Notes: generated by a model not told the origin, from the sequence alone. A DNA stretch of 64,000 nt from Anastrepha obliqua (GCF_027943255.1 NC_072897.1:18724044-18788043); one strand, 5' to 3'. Shown: positions 47,003 to 58,350, counted from the first letter of the stretch. Numbers and translations are program-made.

Positions 47003-48180
47003 TAGACTATTAGGCTTATAATTTTAGTTTCGGAAACAAGCCAGTGCTTTGTGTGTGCTGTTGTATGTACATACATATGTGTATACTAATAAACATAGTT
47101 TTGCTGGGAGTCGAGAATGTATGTATATGTATGTACGGACATACATATAATAGGGCACACTTGCGCAATATGCCAATACATGAGGTAGGTCATGGTTGCT
47201 TCAGTACATTGACCTTTTGCTTAATTGTTTCTTACATGTGTATGTATATATGTACATACATACATATGTATGTAATAAGAACAGTTTAAACAGATTTTGG
47301 TACTGATATACTTACGGTAACATACGAATATGCTTTTTTATCCTATAAAATATGTAAATATGGAGGATATCTTGGATTTGTTAAAATTATTCTTTTATTT
47401 ATTTTGAATATCAAAACTTTTTTGTTCTAGTAGTCGCTAGGCATAGAATTTTAGCTTTGAACGACATTCGGAATTAAAGGAGTAAGGTGAGTGCCCTGCG
47501 TGTGCGGTTGTATGCACATGCAAATGTGTATATTAATACCTAAGCATTGTTTTGCTTGAATTTAATTCACATATTTATATTTGCATATGCCATCTTCCTG
47601 TGTGCCTGGTAATGAAGCGTTTTCTATAAAGAATTTTTTGATTTGATCAATTGAACGTACATAGTTAGGGCATCAAGTGCGCATATACGCACATGCAAAT
47701 GCGTCGATGCATATGCAGAAGAAACATAACTAACATATATTGATATACATACATATACATCAATATACCATACACTTGTATGCTCTATGAATTCTTGTCT
47801 AAAATTAATTTAGACTCGAAAAATTATTAAAAATTTTCATCAAATTTTTATGAAGTTTTCAATTTACTAAAATTTTTGTTTGAATTCTTATTTTTAGATT
47901 AAATCAAAAAACAAAAAGTGATAAATGTTGGCGCATAATTCAAGGGAGCATAAAAGTGCACAAGCAAATTCTTTGCAAAGTGCCGTCGGCATTCGTCAGT
48001 TTAATTTCATAGAGTGAGCGGAGCCAATGTACTTCTACATAATTCACTGTAATCAGCTCTGTTAAAAACTTCCCCGCCTTCGAGTTGAGCGAGGTGAAAC
48101 AGTGTTCGCCGTTTCACTTCATTTTTGACAATTCACACCATTCGTAGCTCGTGAGAATTCTCTATATTTAACGTTCTCTG
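47003..48180. repeat. Right arm of the foldback-like repeat, outer part
   Basis: Continues the right arm after the transposon and ends CGTTCTCTG at 48180, the mirror of CAGAGAACG at 37778. Its outer 430 bases are also the reverse complement of the DNA that follows immediately (48183-48597), making a local palindrome. The part at 47130-47420 is the reverse complement of 50960-51148 joined to 56309-56477. Confidence 0.8.
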
Positions 48181-48182
48181 GC

Positions 48183-48597
48183 AAAGACTTTTCACCTCGC
48201 TCAACTCGACAGCGGAGAAGGTCTTAACAGAGCTTATTACAGTGAATTATGTATAAGTACATTGGCTCCGCTCAGTTTTTGGTTTCTGTATGAAATCAAA
48301 CTGACAAACGCCGACGGCATTTTGCAAGGAATTTGCTTGTGCGTTCCTATGTCCCCTTGAGAAACGTAACTTTTTTCACTTTATATTTTCAAACAAATAC
48401 AATTATCAAATTATGCGCCAACATTCATCACTTTTTGCTTGTTGATTTAATCTAAAAAGAAGAATTTAAACAAAATACAGTATAAAACGTCCTCACATTT
48501 TGTTGTGTTGGTTTTAGTAAATTTAAAACTTCATACAAATTTGATGAAAATTTTTACTAATTTTTCGAGCCGAAATTAATTTTAGACAAGAATTTTA
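48183..48597. repeat. Second foldback-type arm, first segment
   Basis: Direct copy of the left arm from about 37855 on (CACCTCGCTCAACTCGACA), missing the first ~75 bases. It is cut at about 48597 by an R1-like retrotransposon fragment and resumes at 50467. Confidence 0.8.
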
Positions 48598-50466
48598 CGA
48601 GGAGGAAGCATCGAAAGCCTAACCCCGTCAGTGTGGGACTTTAACCCGAACTAAACCTCCTACCGTCAAAGTACCGATCCCCCCGGTACAACCGTTAAGT
48701 ATTCGTCGGGAGGCGGTTTGAGCACTAAGCTCAATGTCCGTTATTGTCCTGATGCAATACGTCGAAAGTAGCATCTGCTTGTTACCAACCCACTGTTTAG
48801 TTCATCTGATGAGAGAGCCAGCCCTGTCATAACAGTACTCCCCCACCCACCATGTCTCTGTCCATACCACAGAAACGTAAGTTTCTATGTCTGGTATCGT
48901 CAGTTTACCTGCATCCAAATAAATTTATCTAGCAAATGGGCCTACAGCACCACCATACGTTACTAAATCTACTACTACAGGAAAAGTTACTACATCTACT
49001 ACTACAGGAAAAGGTACTACATCTACTACTATGGAATTTCAGCTTTTGCTATGCTTTCGCTTTTTCGCCTTCTCTCCATTTGTCTCAAATCATTGAGATG
49101 AACGCTGACAAATTTTTGATACCATCCCATACTTCTTTAGAATGTGGCATATGTGGAACAACATTGTCCGGTGTTATTGGTTCTGCTATTTGGTTCTCCA
49201 ACAACTCTCGTTCTTTATTATATCTTTGGCAGTGAAAGAAAATATGCTCCGCATTTTCATTAGCCTTCGCACAAAATGAGCATGTAATTCAATCATCATG
49301 GCCATACTTAAGGAGGTCCTCTCTAAAACAACCATGCCCTGTCAGGAGCGGCGTCATATAAAAGTCGACATTACCGTGTTTTCTATCAACCCATGCCTGC
49401 ACATCACTAATGAGTCGGTGTGTCCATCTCCCTTTGGTTGTTATATCCCAGCGTCTTTGCCATTTAGATAAACTCTCGTATCTGATTTCTTTGCGCTCCT
49501 CAGCTACATATTAACGACCTGCCAACGCTTCGGCACTTGTCATATATTCTTTTACTTTCCAGAGCCTTTATATCTGGGGGCATTATGCCAGAGATTACCC
49601 CAATAGCTTCATGGGATACAGTGCGAAAAGCGCTTGCGACTCTAATAGCGCTCAGTCGAAACAGAGATTTTGTACTCTTGCCGTATGTTTCGTATTTTAG
49701 CGCTTGTCCCCATACCGGTGCAGCATTCATTACAATGGATTGGGTAACTTTTGCCAATAGTAGCCTGCTGTTCTGGCTTGCCCGCCTATGTTAGCCATTA
49801 TTCGAGATAGCGCCGTGTTTACCCGTGCTGCTTTCTCACAAGCTTTTTCAATGTGCACTTTGAAGTTTAAGCGTGCATCAATCATGACTCCCAAGTATTT
49901 CAGGTATGGTGGGGTGTTGATGTTATGCCCGTCTATGCTTAGTGTGATGTTCTCAATTTTAGTTTCTACTTGTGATCAAAACTGCTTCAGTTTTTTGGCC
50001 CGCAAGCTGTAGGTTTGACGATCTAAGCCAGTTTTTTAGTTTGTGAATTGTCGCACTGCATATAGTCTTGATTTGATGAAGCTCTTTTGTCACTATTGCC
50101 AACTCAATGTCGTCCGCGTATCCGATTAATTGGGCTGCTTTTGGTATAGGGATGCGGAGGATTCCATCGTAGAGCACATTCCACAACAGAGGGCCCAGCA
50201 CAGAGCCTTGCGGTACTCCCCCAGTTACTCTATATTTCTTAACTCCTTCGCCTGTGTCATAGAGTAGTATTCTATCTGACAGGTAGCTTTTTATCAAACG
50301 CAATAGATATGGTGGCGTGTCCAGGTTCCCTAAAGCTTGCATAATGTGGGACCAGCAAGCAGAGTTAAAAGCATTTTTTACGTCCAATGTTATGACGGCG
50401 CAATACTCCTTGGTACCATGCATCCATCTTGTTCCTTCAATGGCATTTTCCGCTATTGATGTAAGT
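48598..50466 (-). pseudogene. R1-like non-LTR retrotransposon 3' fragment
   Basis: The - strand frame at 50423-49959 is a reverse transcriptase core: CAVITLDVKNAFNSACW (first catalytic Asp), GVPQGSVLGPLLWNVLYD and LIGYADDIELAI with an intact YADD box. After frameshifts, 49757-49500 gives the downstream region (SIVMNAAPVWGQAL, ISGIMPPDIKALE). The C-terminal part near 49300-49080 reads like the zinc-finger end of R1-type ORF2. The tail at 48950-49040 contains a short ACTACATCTACTACTACAGG repeat. It is 5' truncated, as usual for such elements, and lies between arm sequences that are contiguous at 38290-38330 and 47740-47790. Confidence 0.82.
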
Positions 50467-51148
50467 GTGTGGGGTATATTGATGTATATGTATGTATATC
50501 AATATATGTTAGTTATGTTTGTGCAAAAGTTCAATTGCATCTTCAATTCTTATAGAGTTACATACGTGCACACGCACTGAAGCAACAATGGCCTATCTCG
50601 CGACGCACCGCCTTATCATATTTACATTTGAATATGTATTCATTTGTTCCTTTGCAAACGAAATTTTTTTCAATTTACATTTATTACATGGAATAATAAT
50701 ATATATGTATGCATTTTATAGATAGTATAAAACTTTGAAATTTAAAATAAATAAAAGGAAACTTCAAAGAAACGTATGTATTTGCATAAATATATTTGTT
50801 ATTTTTGGACAAAAAGAAAATAGGCATTGTTATACATTTGTTTGAAATAAAATTGACCGACAGCATTTTGCATGGCAATTGAGGCATTACGTTTTTATTT
50901 CTGTTCTGTAATTTTTCATCCACATCCTATTGCAGGAGGTATACAAGCATGGTTTGTATACAAGTTTTGATATTCAAAATAAATAAAAGAATACTTTTAA
51001 CAAACCCAAGATATCCTCCATATTTACATATTTTATAGGATGAAAAAGCATATTCGTATGTTACCGTAAGTATATATATTTGGATCAGTAACAAAATCTG
51101 TTTAAACTGTTTCTAATTACATATATATTATATGTGTGTACATATATA
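50467..51148. repeat. Second foldback-type arm, middle segment
   Basis: 50467-50741 repeats 38310-38596 in the same orientation. 50960-51148 is the reverse complement of about 47240-47420. The segment stops at a Ty3/gypsy LTR and resumes at 56309. Confidence 0.82.
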
Positions 51149-51501
51149 TGTCGAAGCATAAGTAGTTTGAATGTGTTGGCGACGTGGCGGCGCGTGCTAG
51201 AAATGCGTGTAAGAGAAACCCATTAAATGTGTATTTGTGCGTCTTTGGGTATTTCATCAGAATTGCAACTGTAGTATGGCCTTATATTGCATCAGCCAAT
51301 TTATGCGTCGTGATTGGTCGCCTTGTTTTGTAGCTTGGTAAAGTCCCGCTGGTAAAGGCCGCTGTCGCCGAGCGTGGTTCCTTAAGCACAAGATAATTAG
51401 ATGCACACAGACAGTTCAGTTGTATTCGCGATCTGTATGCAAACGAAACTCGCTGCGCTAAAACAATGTCAACCAACAACAATACAAGTGATGCTGCAAC
51501 A
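51149..51501 (+). repeat. 5' LTR of the Ty3/gypsy element (contains gag ATG)
   Basis: Starts TGTCGAAGCATAAGTAG and ends GATGCTGCAACA. The gag ATG at 51466 and the first 12 codons lie inside the repeat, which ends on a codon boundary. Confidence 0.85.
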
Positions 51502-52362
51502 TCAGAAGTGGGATCGGGCTCGCTACCGAATGTGCCGGGTGATCCATGGCAGGTGTTAATGGAGATGCAAAACAAAAATCTAATCGAACTTGTTAAAGCA
51601 TTAAAATCAGCGTCATCTGAAACAACAAATAATAAGACAGTAGTGTTGCCGAAATTTAAAGCAGATCTTGTTGGCGCCGACGCGTCCGCGTGGTGCGCTA
51701 CAGTAAATATAATTTTAGCTGAAAATACCATACAAGGCAGTGCGTTGATGATGGCTTTGAGTGCAGCGTTGGAAGGCAGTGCGTCGCAGTGGCTTTCACA
51801 AATATGTTCTCCCGAAATAAATTGGGCTGAGTTCAAGGAACTTTTCGTTCAGTGTTTTACCAGGAAACCCCCGCTGCTATGTTTTTGACTATGTTATCAA
51901 CTAGCCCGACCGACGGAGATTGTCTCTCCAATTATGTAAGTCGCATGGTGACGGCACTCATCAATTGCTGTTTCTGTGACGCTTGCTCAGTTGGCTCTTA
52001 TTGATACCAGATTACAACGTCTAACCTTTACTTCAAACGTGCGCACCAGGAGTGAACTACAGACCGAGCTTAAAGCTTTCACATTCAACAAACGGAAGAA
52101 ATCTTTACAAGGAGAAACAGATTCAACCGACATAAAACGGCAGAAATTTTCAACGATAAATTGTCATTTTTGTGGAAAATTGGGTCACAAGATGACTGAA
52201 TGTAGAGCTAGACAGCAACGTAGTCTTTCTCCCCGTGTTGCAGAGCATAGTGGCAAGAGCGTGTTTGGTCGACAACAGCAATCAAATGTAACCTGTTTCA
52301 AGTGTGGCGAAGTTGGACACATTTCAATTCATTGCAGTAAGCCCAAAATGGACAAGGTCTAG
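51466..52362 (+). pseudogene. Gag of the Ty3/gypsy element
   Basis: The first part (51466-51888) is a capsid-like domain (PGDPWQVLMEMQ, LVGADASAWCATVNI, EGSASQWLSQICSPEINWAEF). After a frameshift near 51880 the frame resumes at about 51976. Two zinc knuckles follow at 52161-52202 (CHFCGKLGHKMTEC) and 52291-52332 (CFKCGEVGHISIHC), both complete CCHC. The protein would package element RNA in a virus-like particle. The frame ends TAG at 52360-52362, just before the protease frame. Confidence 0.87.
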
Positions 52363-52374
52363 GATACGCATCAG

Positions 52375-55300
52375 GTGAAGAGAGTGCAGATTTGTGAAGT
52401 TGTCGAGCCCAAAGGAGAGATGCTTCATCACGGCGTGGTTTTCACAACAACATTTGACTATGGATCGGAATGTTCTTTAATTAAACAAAAGATAAGTGCT
52501 AAGTTAGTTGGTAAAAGAATTAACAATGTAGTATTACTAAAGGGTATTGGCAATGACAGCATTTGTAGTACATTGCAAATACTTAGCAATGTAGAAATTA
52601 ACAACCATTGCATTGAAATGTTATTCCATGTTTTTGGCGATGAATATTTGAAGAACGAAATTGTTATTGGCCGAGAAATATTATCGCAGAGTTTTCATGT
52701 CATTATGTCACCCGGAAAATTTGAAATTGTCAGATCAAAAATTGTAAACTATTGTTCAAATAACGATACATTTTTTAAAGTGAATACTGATCTTGTCGGT
52801 TAAGATAAAGATAAATTAAACAATTTATTGGAAAACTACTCGAAGTATTTTACAAAGGGAATTTCTTCTTCTACAGTCAATACAGGTGAAATGAAAATTA
52901 AATTAGCAGACCCCAGAAAAATAGTTCAGAGAAGACCATACAGACTTGGCCCAAATGAAAGGGAGTTGGTGCGCGACAAGATTAAAGAGTTGTTAGAATG
53001 TAATGTCATAAGGGCAAGTTGATCACCCTATGCAAGCCCTATGATGTTAGTGAAAAAAAGGATGGTTCTCACCGTTTATGCGTTGATTACCGTGAATTGA
53101 ATGCTAATACAGTTTCAGACAGATATCCTCTACCTCTTATAGCAGATCAAATAGCTAGACTTCATGGAGCTAAATATTTCACATGTTTAGATATGGCAAG
53201 TGGATATTACCAAATCCCCATGCATGAAGAATCGATAGAGTGTACGGCTTTTGTCACCCCCGATGGCCAGTATGAGTTTTTATCAATGCCGTTTGGACTC
53301 AAAAATGCACCTTCAGTATTCCAACGTACAGTGATGCATACACTTGGAGAACTAGCAAATACATTTGTGGTTGTCTATATGGATGATGTATTGGTGGTGG
53401 CTGCAACAAAAAGTGAGGCTTTAGAAAGATTACAGGTTACTCTTGACATTCTAACGAAAGCTGGATTTTTGTTTAATATTAAAAAGTGTTCGTTTCTGAA
53501 GTCGACAGTACAATACTTGAGATATGAGGTGAGCGCAGTCGGCCTTTGCTTTAAGACAATTTATTGGATTGGCGTCATATTTTCGGCAATTTATGCAAGG
53601 ATTTTCCTGTTTCATGAAGCCTTTGTATATTTTAACATCGGAAAGGAACGATTTTGTTTGGAAGCCTGAACATGAACAAATAAGACAGAAAGTTATTTCT
53701 ATCCTTCCTTGTAAGCCAGTTTTAGTTATTTTTGACCCGCAATATCCAATCGAATTGCCTACTGATGCAAGTTCTCGGGGATACGGTGCTATCTTATTAC
53801 ATAAAATCAATAATAGGCCTCATGCCGTTGAGTTTTTCAGCAAGGCTGCTTCACCTGCTGAGTCACGATACCATTCTTATGAATTGGAGACTCTTGCGGT
53901 TGTCATGGCTATAAAGCATTTTGTTGTTTTTACCGATTGTAATTCACTTAAAGCATCAAGAACCAAACGTGAACTATCTCCCAGGGCCCAAAGATGGTGG
54001 GCTTATTTACAGTCGTTCTCATTTGATTTACAGTATAGGGAGGGTAAACGAATGGCTCATGCTGACGTCTTTTCCAGAAATCTTCCATCCGCGGATGCTA
54101 TTGATACTTGTAAAATTTCTGAGAAACGAGTCAATCTGGCAGAGATATCTAGTGAATGGCTTATGGCTGAACAGCGCAAAGATTCCGATATTATTAATAT
54201 TGTGAATAAATTAAAAGATAATTCTCTTCCCGAGGACATTGCAAGAACTTACGAGCTAAGAGCAGGAATAATTTATCGGAAAATTCAGAGAAATGGTAGA
54301 ACTCGTTGCTTGCCAATTGTTCCAAGAGCATTTAGATGGTCTGTAATAAATCAGATTCACGAGTCAATTATGCACTTAGGTTGGGAGAAGACTTTAGATA
54401 AGGCTTATGATTATTATTGGTTTGATCACATGTCTACTTCATACGAAAGTTTGTTGCAAACTGTATTACTTGCAAGATGTCAAAGTCATCATCAGGTAAA
54501 ATCCAGGCTAGACTTCATCCAATACCAAAAATTGACACACCTTGGCACACGATACACATAGACATAACTGGAAAGTTGAGTGGCAAGTCTGATAAAAAAG
54601 AGTATGTCATTGTCCAGGTAGACGCTTTTACAAAATTTGTTTATTTAACACACACACTCAAGATTGGTGCAGACAATTGTATAGGTGCTGTGAAATCGGC
54701 TGTATCTTTGTTTGGAGTACCAAACCGCATAATAGCAGACCAGGGTAGGTGTTTTGCGAGCTCTAAATTTAGTGAGTTTTGTTCTCAACAAAAAATAAAT
54801 TTGCATTTACTTGCGACAGGTGAAAGTAGGGCCAATGGACAGGTGGAACGTATAATGAGCACTTTGAAAAACTTACTAAAGGCAGTTGAGACTAGCAACA
54901 GATCTTGGCAGGACGCATTGGGCGAGGTACAGTTAGCCTTGAATTGTACAGTAAATCGAGTGACAAAGGCAAGTCCTTTGGAAGTGTTTATTGGGTTGCT
55001 CGTCCGTTGGGGTTGCTTCCACCATGTGACATGACACAAGAGGTTGATTTGGCAGAATCAAGAGCTCGAGCGGTGCAAAATATATCAGCAGCTGCAGCAT
55101 ATAGTAAAGACCACTTTGATAAAACCAAGGTTAAGGTTGTTGGATACAAAGTAGGAGATTTTGTGTTGTTAAAAAATTAAGAAAGGCATCAAACAAAATT
55201 AAGTTCAAAGTTTAGAGGTCCTTTACAAATAGCTGAATTGTTAGACGGAGATAGATATATTCTTAGATCATTGACAAATAATGGAAAATATAAGCATGCT

Positions 55301-55567
55301 CACGAAGATATAAGAAAATTCCCAGAGGAGTATGTACCAGTTGAACTAGAAAGTAGTGAAGAGGCCTTAAATGATAGTCAAAAGGAAACTGTTGAAAGAG
55401 ACAGTAATGAAATGATTGAGAAAGAAACTGTTGAAAGAGACAGTAATGAAAATACTGAGAAAGAAACTATTGAAAGAGACAGTAATGAAATGGTTGAAAA
55501 AGAAACTGTTGAAAGAGACAGTATTGACATAATTGAAACTGTTGAAAGAGACAGTATGGATGCCTGA
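52375..55567 (+). pseudogene. Pol of the Ty3/gypsy element: protease, RT, RNase H, integrase
   Basis: Protease: active-site box FDYGSECSLI (Tyr in place of the usual Thr or Ser), then NEIVIGREIL. RT: begins 52828; one TGA at about 53020; [18 protein letters not shown], then [13 protein letters not shown] and VVYMDDVLV with the catalytic YMDD. A frameshift near 53520-53570 leads into RNase H (TDASSRGYGAILL, YHSYELETLAVV). Integrase: H-x4-H (HESIMH), a C-x2-C split by a frameshift, and a full D,D,E set (HIDITG, IIADQGRCF, NGQVERIM). A tail of repeated ETVERDS units closes the frame at 55567. The multiple lesions make it inactive. Confidence 0.88.
55385..55562 (+). repeat. In-frame minisatellite in the pol tail
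   Basis: Five tandem variants of about 36-42 bases encode ETVERDSNEMIEK-like units (also ETIERDSNEMVEK and ETVERDSIDI). The repeat is acidic and hydrophilic and keeps the frame. Confidence 0.85.
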
Positions 55568-55942
55568 AAGGCTGATTATAAAACTTGAAAGAATTTGTCA
55601 TAATGCAAGCACAAGTGCAAAACAAATGTTTTGATCATCGCGTGTGGCGCATAAGATGATGGAAATCGAAACCAGTTGGGTTTATGATAATGAAAAGAAT
55701 TATTAATAAAGTAAATTAATTTAAAGATGAATTGTTTAAGAATGAAACAAAGAGTTGAATTTAAAATTTGTAAGAGATTAAAAGTTGAAACTAAAATCTG
55801 GTAGTTGTAATTGATAAAGTTGTATGGAAAATTAAAATGGTAATATTAAGTTCTATTCGATAATGATTTGATTTCTGAATAAAACATTTTATGCAGCATT
55901 TTTATGGAATTTCACGAGGTCGTGTTATGGTCAGGATGGCCG
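55568..55942. other. Non-coding 3' region of the Ty3/gypsy element
   Basis: AT-rich between the end of pol and the 3' LTR. No clear polypurine tract directly before 55943; the sequence there is GGTCAGGATGGCCG. Confidence 0.6.
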
Positions 55943-56308
55943 TGTCGAAGCATAAGTAGTTTGAATGTGTTGGCGACGTGGCGGCGCGTGCTAGAAATGC
56001 GCGTAAGAGAAACCCATTAAATGTGTATTTGTGCGTGTTTGGGTATTTCATCAGAATCGCAACTGTAGTATGGCCTGATATTGCATTAGCCAATTTATGC
56101 GTCGTGATTGGTCGCCTTGTTTTGTAGCTTGGTAAAGTCCCGTTTTAGCGAGGCGACAGCGTCGGCAGCTGTCGCCGACCGTGGTTCCTTAAGCACAAGA
56201 TAATTAGATGAACACAGTTCAGTTGTATTCGGGATCTGTATGCAAACGAAACTCGCTGCGCTAAAACAATGTCAACCAACAACAATATGTACAAGTGATG
56301 CTGCAACA
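55943..56308 (+). repeat. 3' LTR of the Ty3/gypsy element
   Basis: Matches the 5' LTR along its length with scattered substitutions, a different segment near 56145-56170 and a 4-base insertion in the former gag codons. It ends GCTGCAACA before TATA. Confidence 0.87.
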
Positions 56309-56477
56309 TATACATACACATGTAATAAACAATTAAGCAAAAGTTCAATGTACTGAAGCAACCATGACCTACCTCACGTATTGGAATATTGTTGTGACCG
56401 AATTCCTGTCTAACAAATGCAATCGCAATTCTCATTTATGTATGTAAGTATGCCCACTTGATGCCCTATTATATGTA
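56309..56477. repeat. Second foldback-type arm, outer segment
   Basis: Reverse complement of about 47130-47240 (GAAGCAACCATGACCTACCTC). It is cut at 56478 by another LTR. Confidence 0.82.
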
Positions 56478-56763
56478 TGTAGGATTCCGAGTTAAACAAT
56501 TTGTTCTTACTTTAATTTAGACAATTTCTTTATTACTTCAACTTAGACAATTTGTTCTTGTGCGTTCCTCGCTTGATGGCGGTTTAGTTCACAATGTTCT
56601 ATCTGTCCTGTCGTTCGTATCGTCAACGTCTTCGTTGGGTATGTTCGTGGTATGGTAATATCGGTCTTTTTGTTGTGTTACATTGTTGTCCGTATTAGTC
56701 CGGTCATACACTGTGCGCTCTGTCTCCTATTATGTCTGTACGTCGTGCCCGTCATTTCCTACA
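56478..56763 (-). repeat. LTR of the - strand Ty3/gypsy element
   Basis: 286 bases bounded by the short inverted repeat TGTAGGA/TCCTACA. It follows the integrase tail codons (NERVGWPNVG) on the - strand, as expected for a 3' LTR. Confidence 0.75.
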
Positions 56764-57003
56764 TTGGGCCATCCTACGCGCTCATTCGGCCCTAATGAGA
56801 GATCCCATATTTTCATGAACTCAGCCACTGTCGTGGTTCGACCTGGACCTTCGTGATCGCCAATCTTTCCACAGTGCATCACCCACGTCTCATCTTCTTC
56901 ACGATTTTATATGGACCCAGATATTTCGGCTTTAACTTTATCCATACTCCATACTCCATACTGACCTTTTTAATACCAACATCCGCTTCTTGATCCCTTT
57001 AAG

Positions 57004-58350
57004 TTATGCCTTCGAGGGAATTATCAGGTCATCCATATAAGCTATCACCGTTCCATTTTGAATCAGATCTTTCAATACCGCAAAGACGAACCTTGAGAAA
57101 ACTGCGGGGGAATTAGATATTCCAAACGGCACGTATCTGAACTCATATTGACCATTATGAGTGACGAAAGAGGTATACTTCCTTGAACTTACTTCTACTG
57201 GGACATGGAAAAATCCGTTCGCAAAAGCCAATGTTGAAAAAACATTAGCTCCTAGCAATTGTTCGATAACATCGTCAATCATCGGCATTGGGAAATTGTC
57301 ACGCACAATTTTATCGTTTAATCGACGATAGTCACAGCAAAGACGTTTGCTGCCATCTTTCTTGCCGACAAGTACAACTGGCGACGCGTAGTTTGAATTA
57401 CTGACCTGAATAATGCCTTCCGCTAGCCAATCCGCTACTTGATCATCCACTATCTTCCGGTCTGCATAAGACATACGTCTTGGTCGCTCGTATACTGGAT
57501 TGTCGTCGGTGAGCAAAATTTTCATCTCCACCGGTGAAATCCTTTTCTTCACAGGCTTGTAGGCCATTATTAAATTCTCCACTGTTTCTGCTTCTGCTTT
57601 ACCCAGATGCAAGAGATCTGTCCCGTGATGTACGTTTTCCTCCATTTTCCCTATTAGACAAAGATTTCCGAACTCTTCTCTCAACTCTACGATGTTGCTT
57701 GCTGGCTCTCGTTCGACAGACTCCTCTACCACCGCATTACACTCATGTACCACCCTGTTCTGCGGGTGCACATACTTGATGCTCCCAGCGCCGCTCTGAT
57801 TGTGATCATCTTCACCTCGCATCTCCGCATGCCTATGTGGACGCTCATCCACCAATGGTTGCGTGTTAGAGCCCTCTCTCAGCTTCCTAGCCGCATCCTT
57901 CATACCTGCGTAAAACGCATCTAAATCTTCAGCGATCGAATCACCACTACTTGCACTTGCGAAATTACCAGCCACTGCCGTGCACACCGCTGCACCGTCA
58001 TCTGGACTTTCTTCGACTCGCCCTCTTCCCATGACCTGTCGGCCGCCTGCACGTTTCCTTTCACTGTGTTCGTCTAACTTTTCTCGAAATAGAGCACCTT
58101 CTTCCCTTATAATTAGGTCAACATGTTTGAGGACATCATTGCTTATTACTAATGAGTATCTTAAATCGCGTTCTCTCGTCACGTGGAACGCTATATCCGA
58201 TTGTTGTTAGCGTGCTATTACCAATGCCTACCAATTTCCGCCTCTCCTTGTTCAACTGTACATCTAAATTTAATATCATCAATGTGTCGTAACGCATTAA
58301 ACATATATCTGAACCAGTGTCAATTAATACCGAAACCGTTTGATTAGATG
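57004..58350 (-). pseudogene. Protease and reverse transcriptase of the - strand Ty3/gypsy element
   Basis: Protease is read at about 58350-58140 (VLIDTGSDICLM, the DTG active site). The frame at 58182-57004 (392 codons) continues through a long linker rich in charged residues into RT: NPVYERPRRMSYADRKIVDD, NYASPVVLVGKKDGSKRLCC, DYRRLNDKIVRDNFPMPMID, YVPFGISNSPAVF and VIAYMDDLIIPSKA with the catalytic YMDD. The palm motif LDLASGF-type reads LAFANGFFHV, so the first catalytic Asp appears replaced by Ala. The frame ends right after the YMDD box because of an internal deletion. Confidence 0.87.

Larger units (their letters stand above)
51149..56308 (+). mobile_element. Ty3/gypsy retrotransposon, complete but degenerate
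   Basis: Long terminal repeats at 51149-51501 and 55943-56308 (TG...CA), 4-bp target duplication TATA on both sides (51145-51148, 56309-56312). The uninterrupted partner sequence near 47225-47260 (reverse complement GTACATATATACATACACATG) confirms both borders. Order of domains: Gag with two CCHC knuckles, protease, RT, RNase H, integrase, repetitive acidic tail. Several stops and frameshifts interrupt the frames. No convincing tRNA primer-binding site is seen after 51501. Confidence 0.9.

Noticed and set aside
51282..51836. 184-codon - strand frame
   Set aside because: Antisense of the Ty3/gypsy LTR and Gag.
53451..53810. 119-codon - strand frame
   Set aside because: Antisense of the RT/RNase H region.
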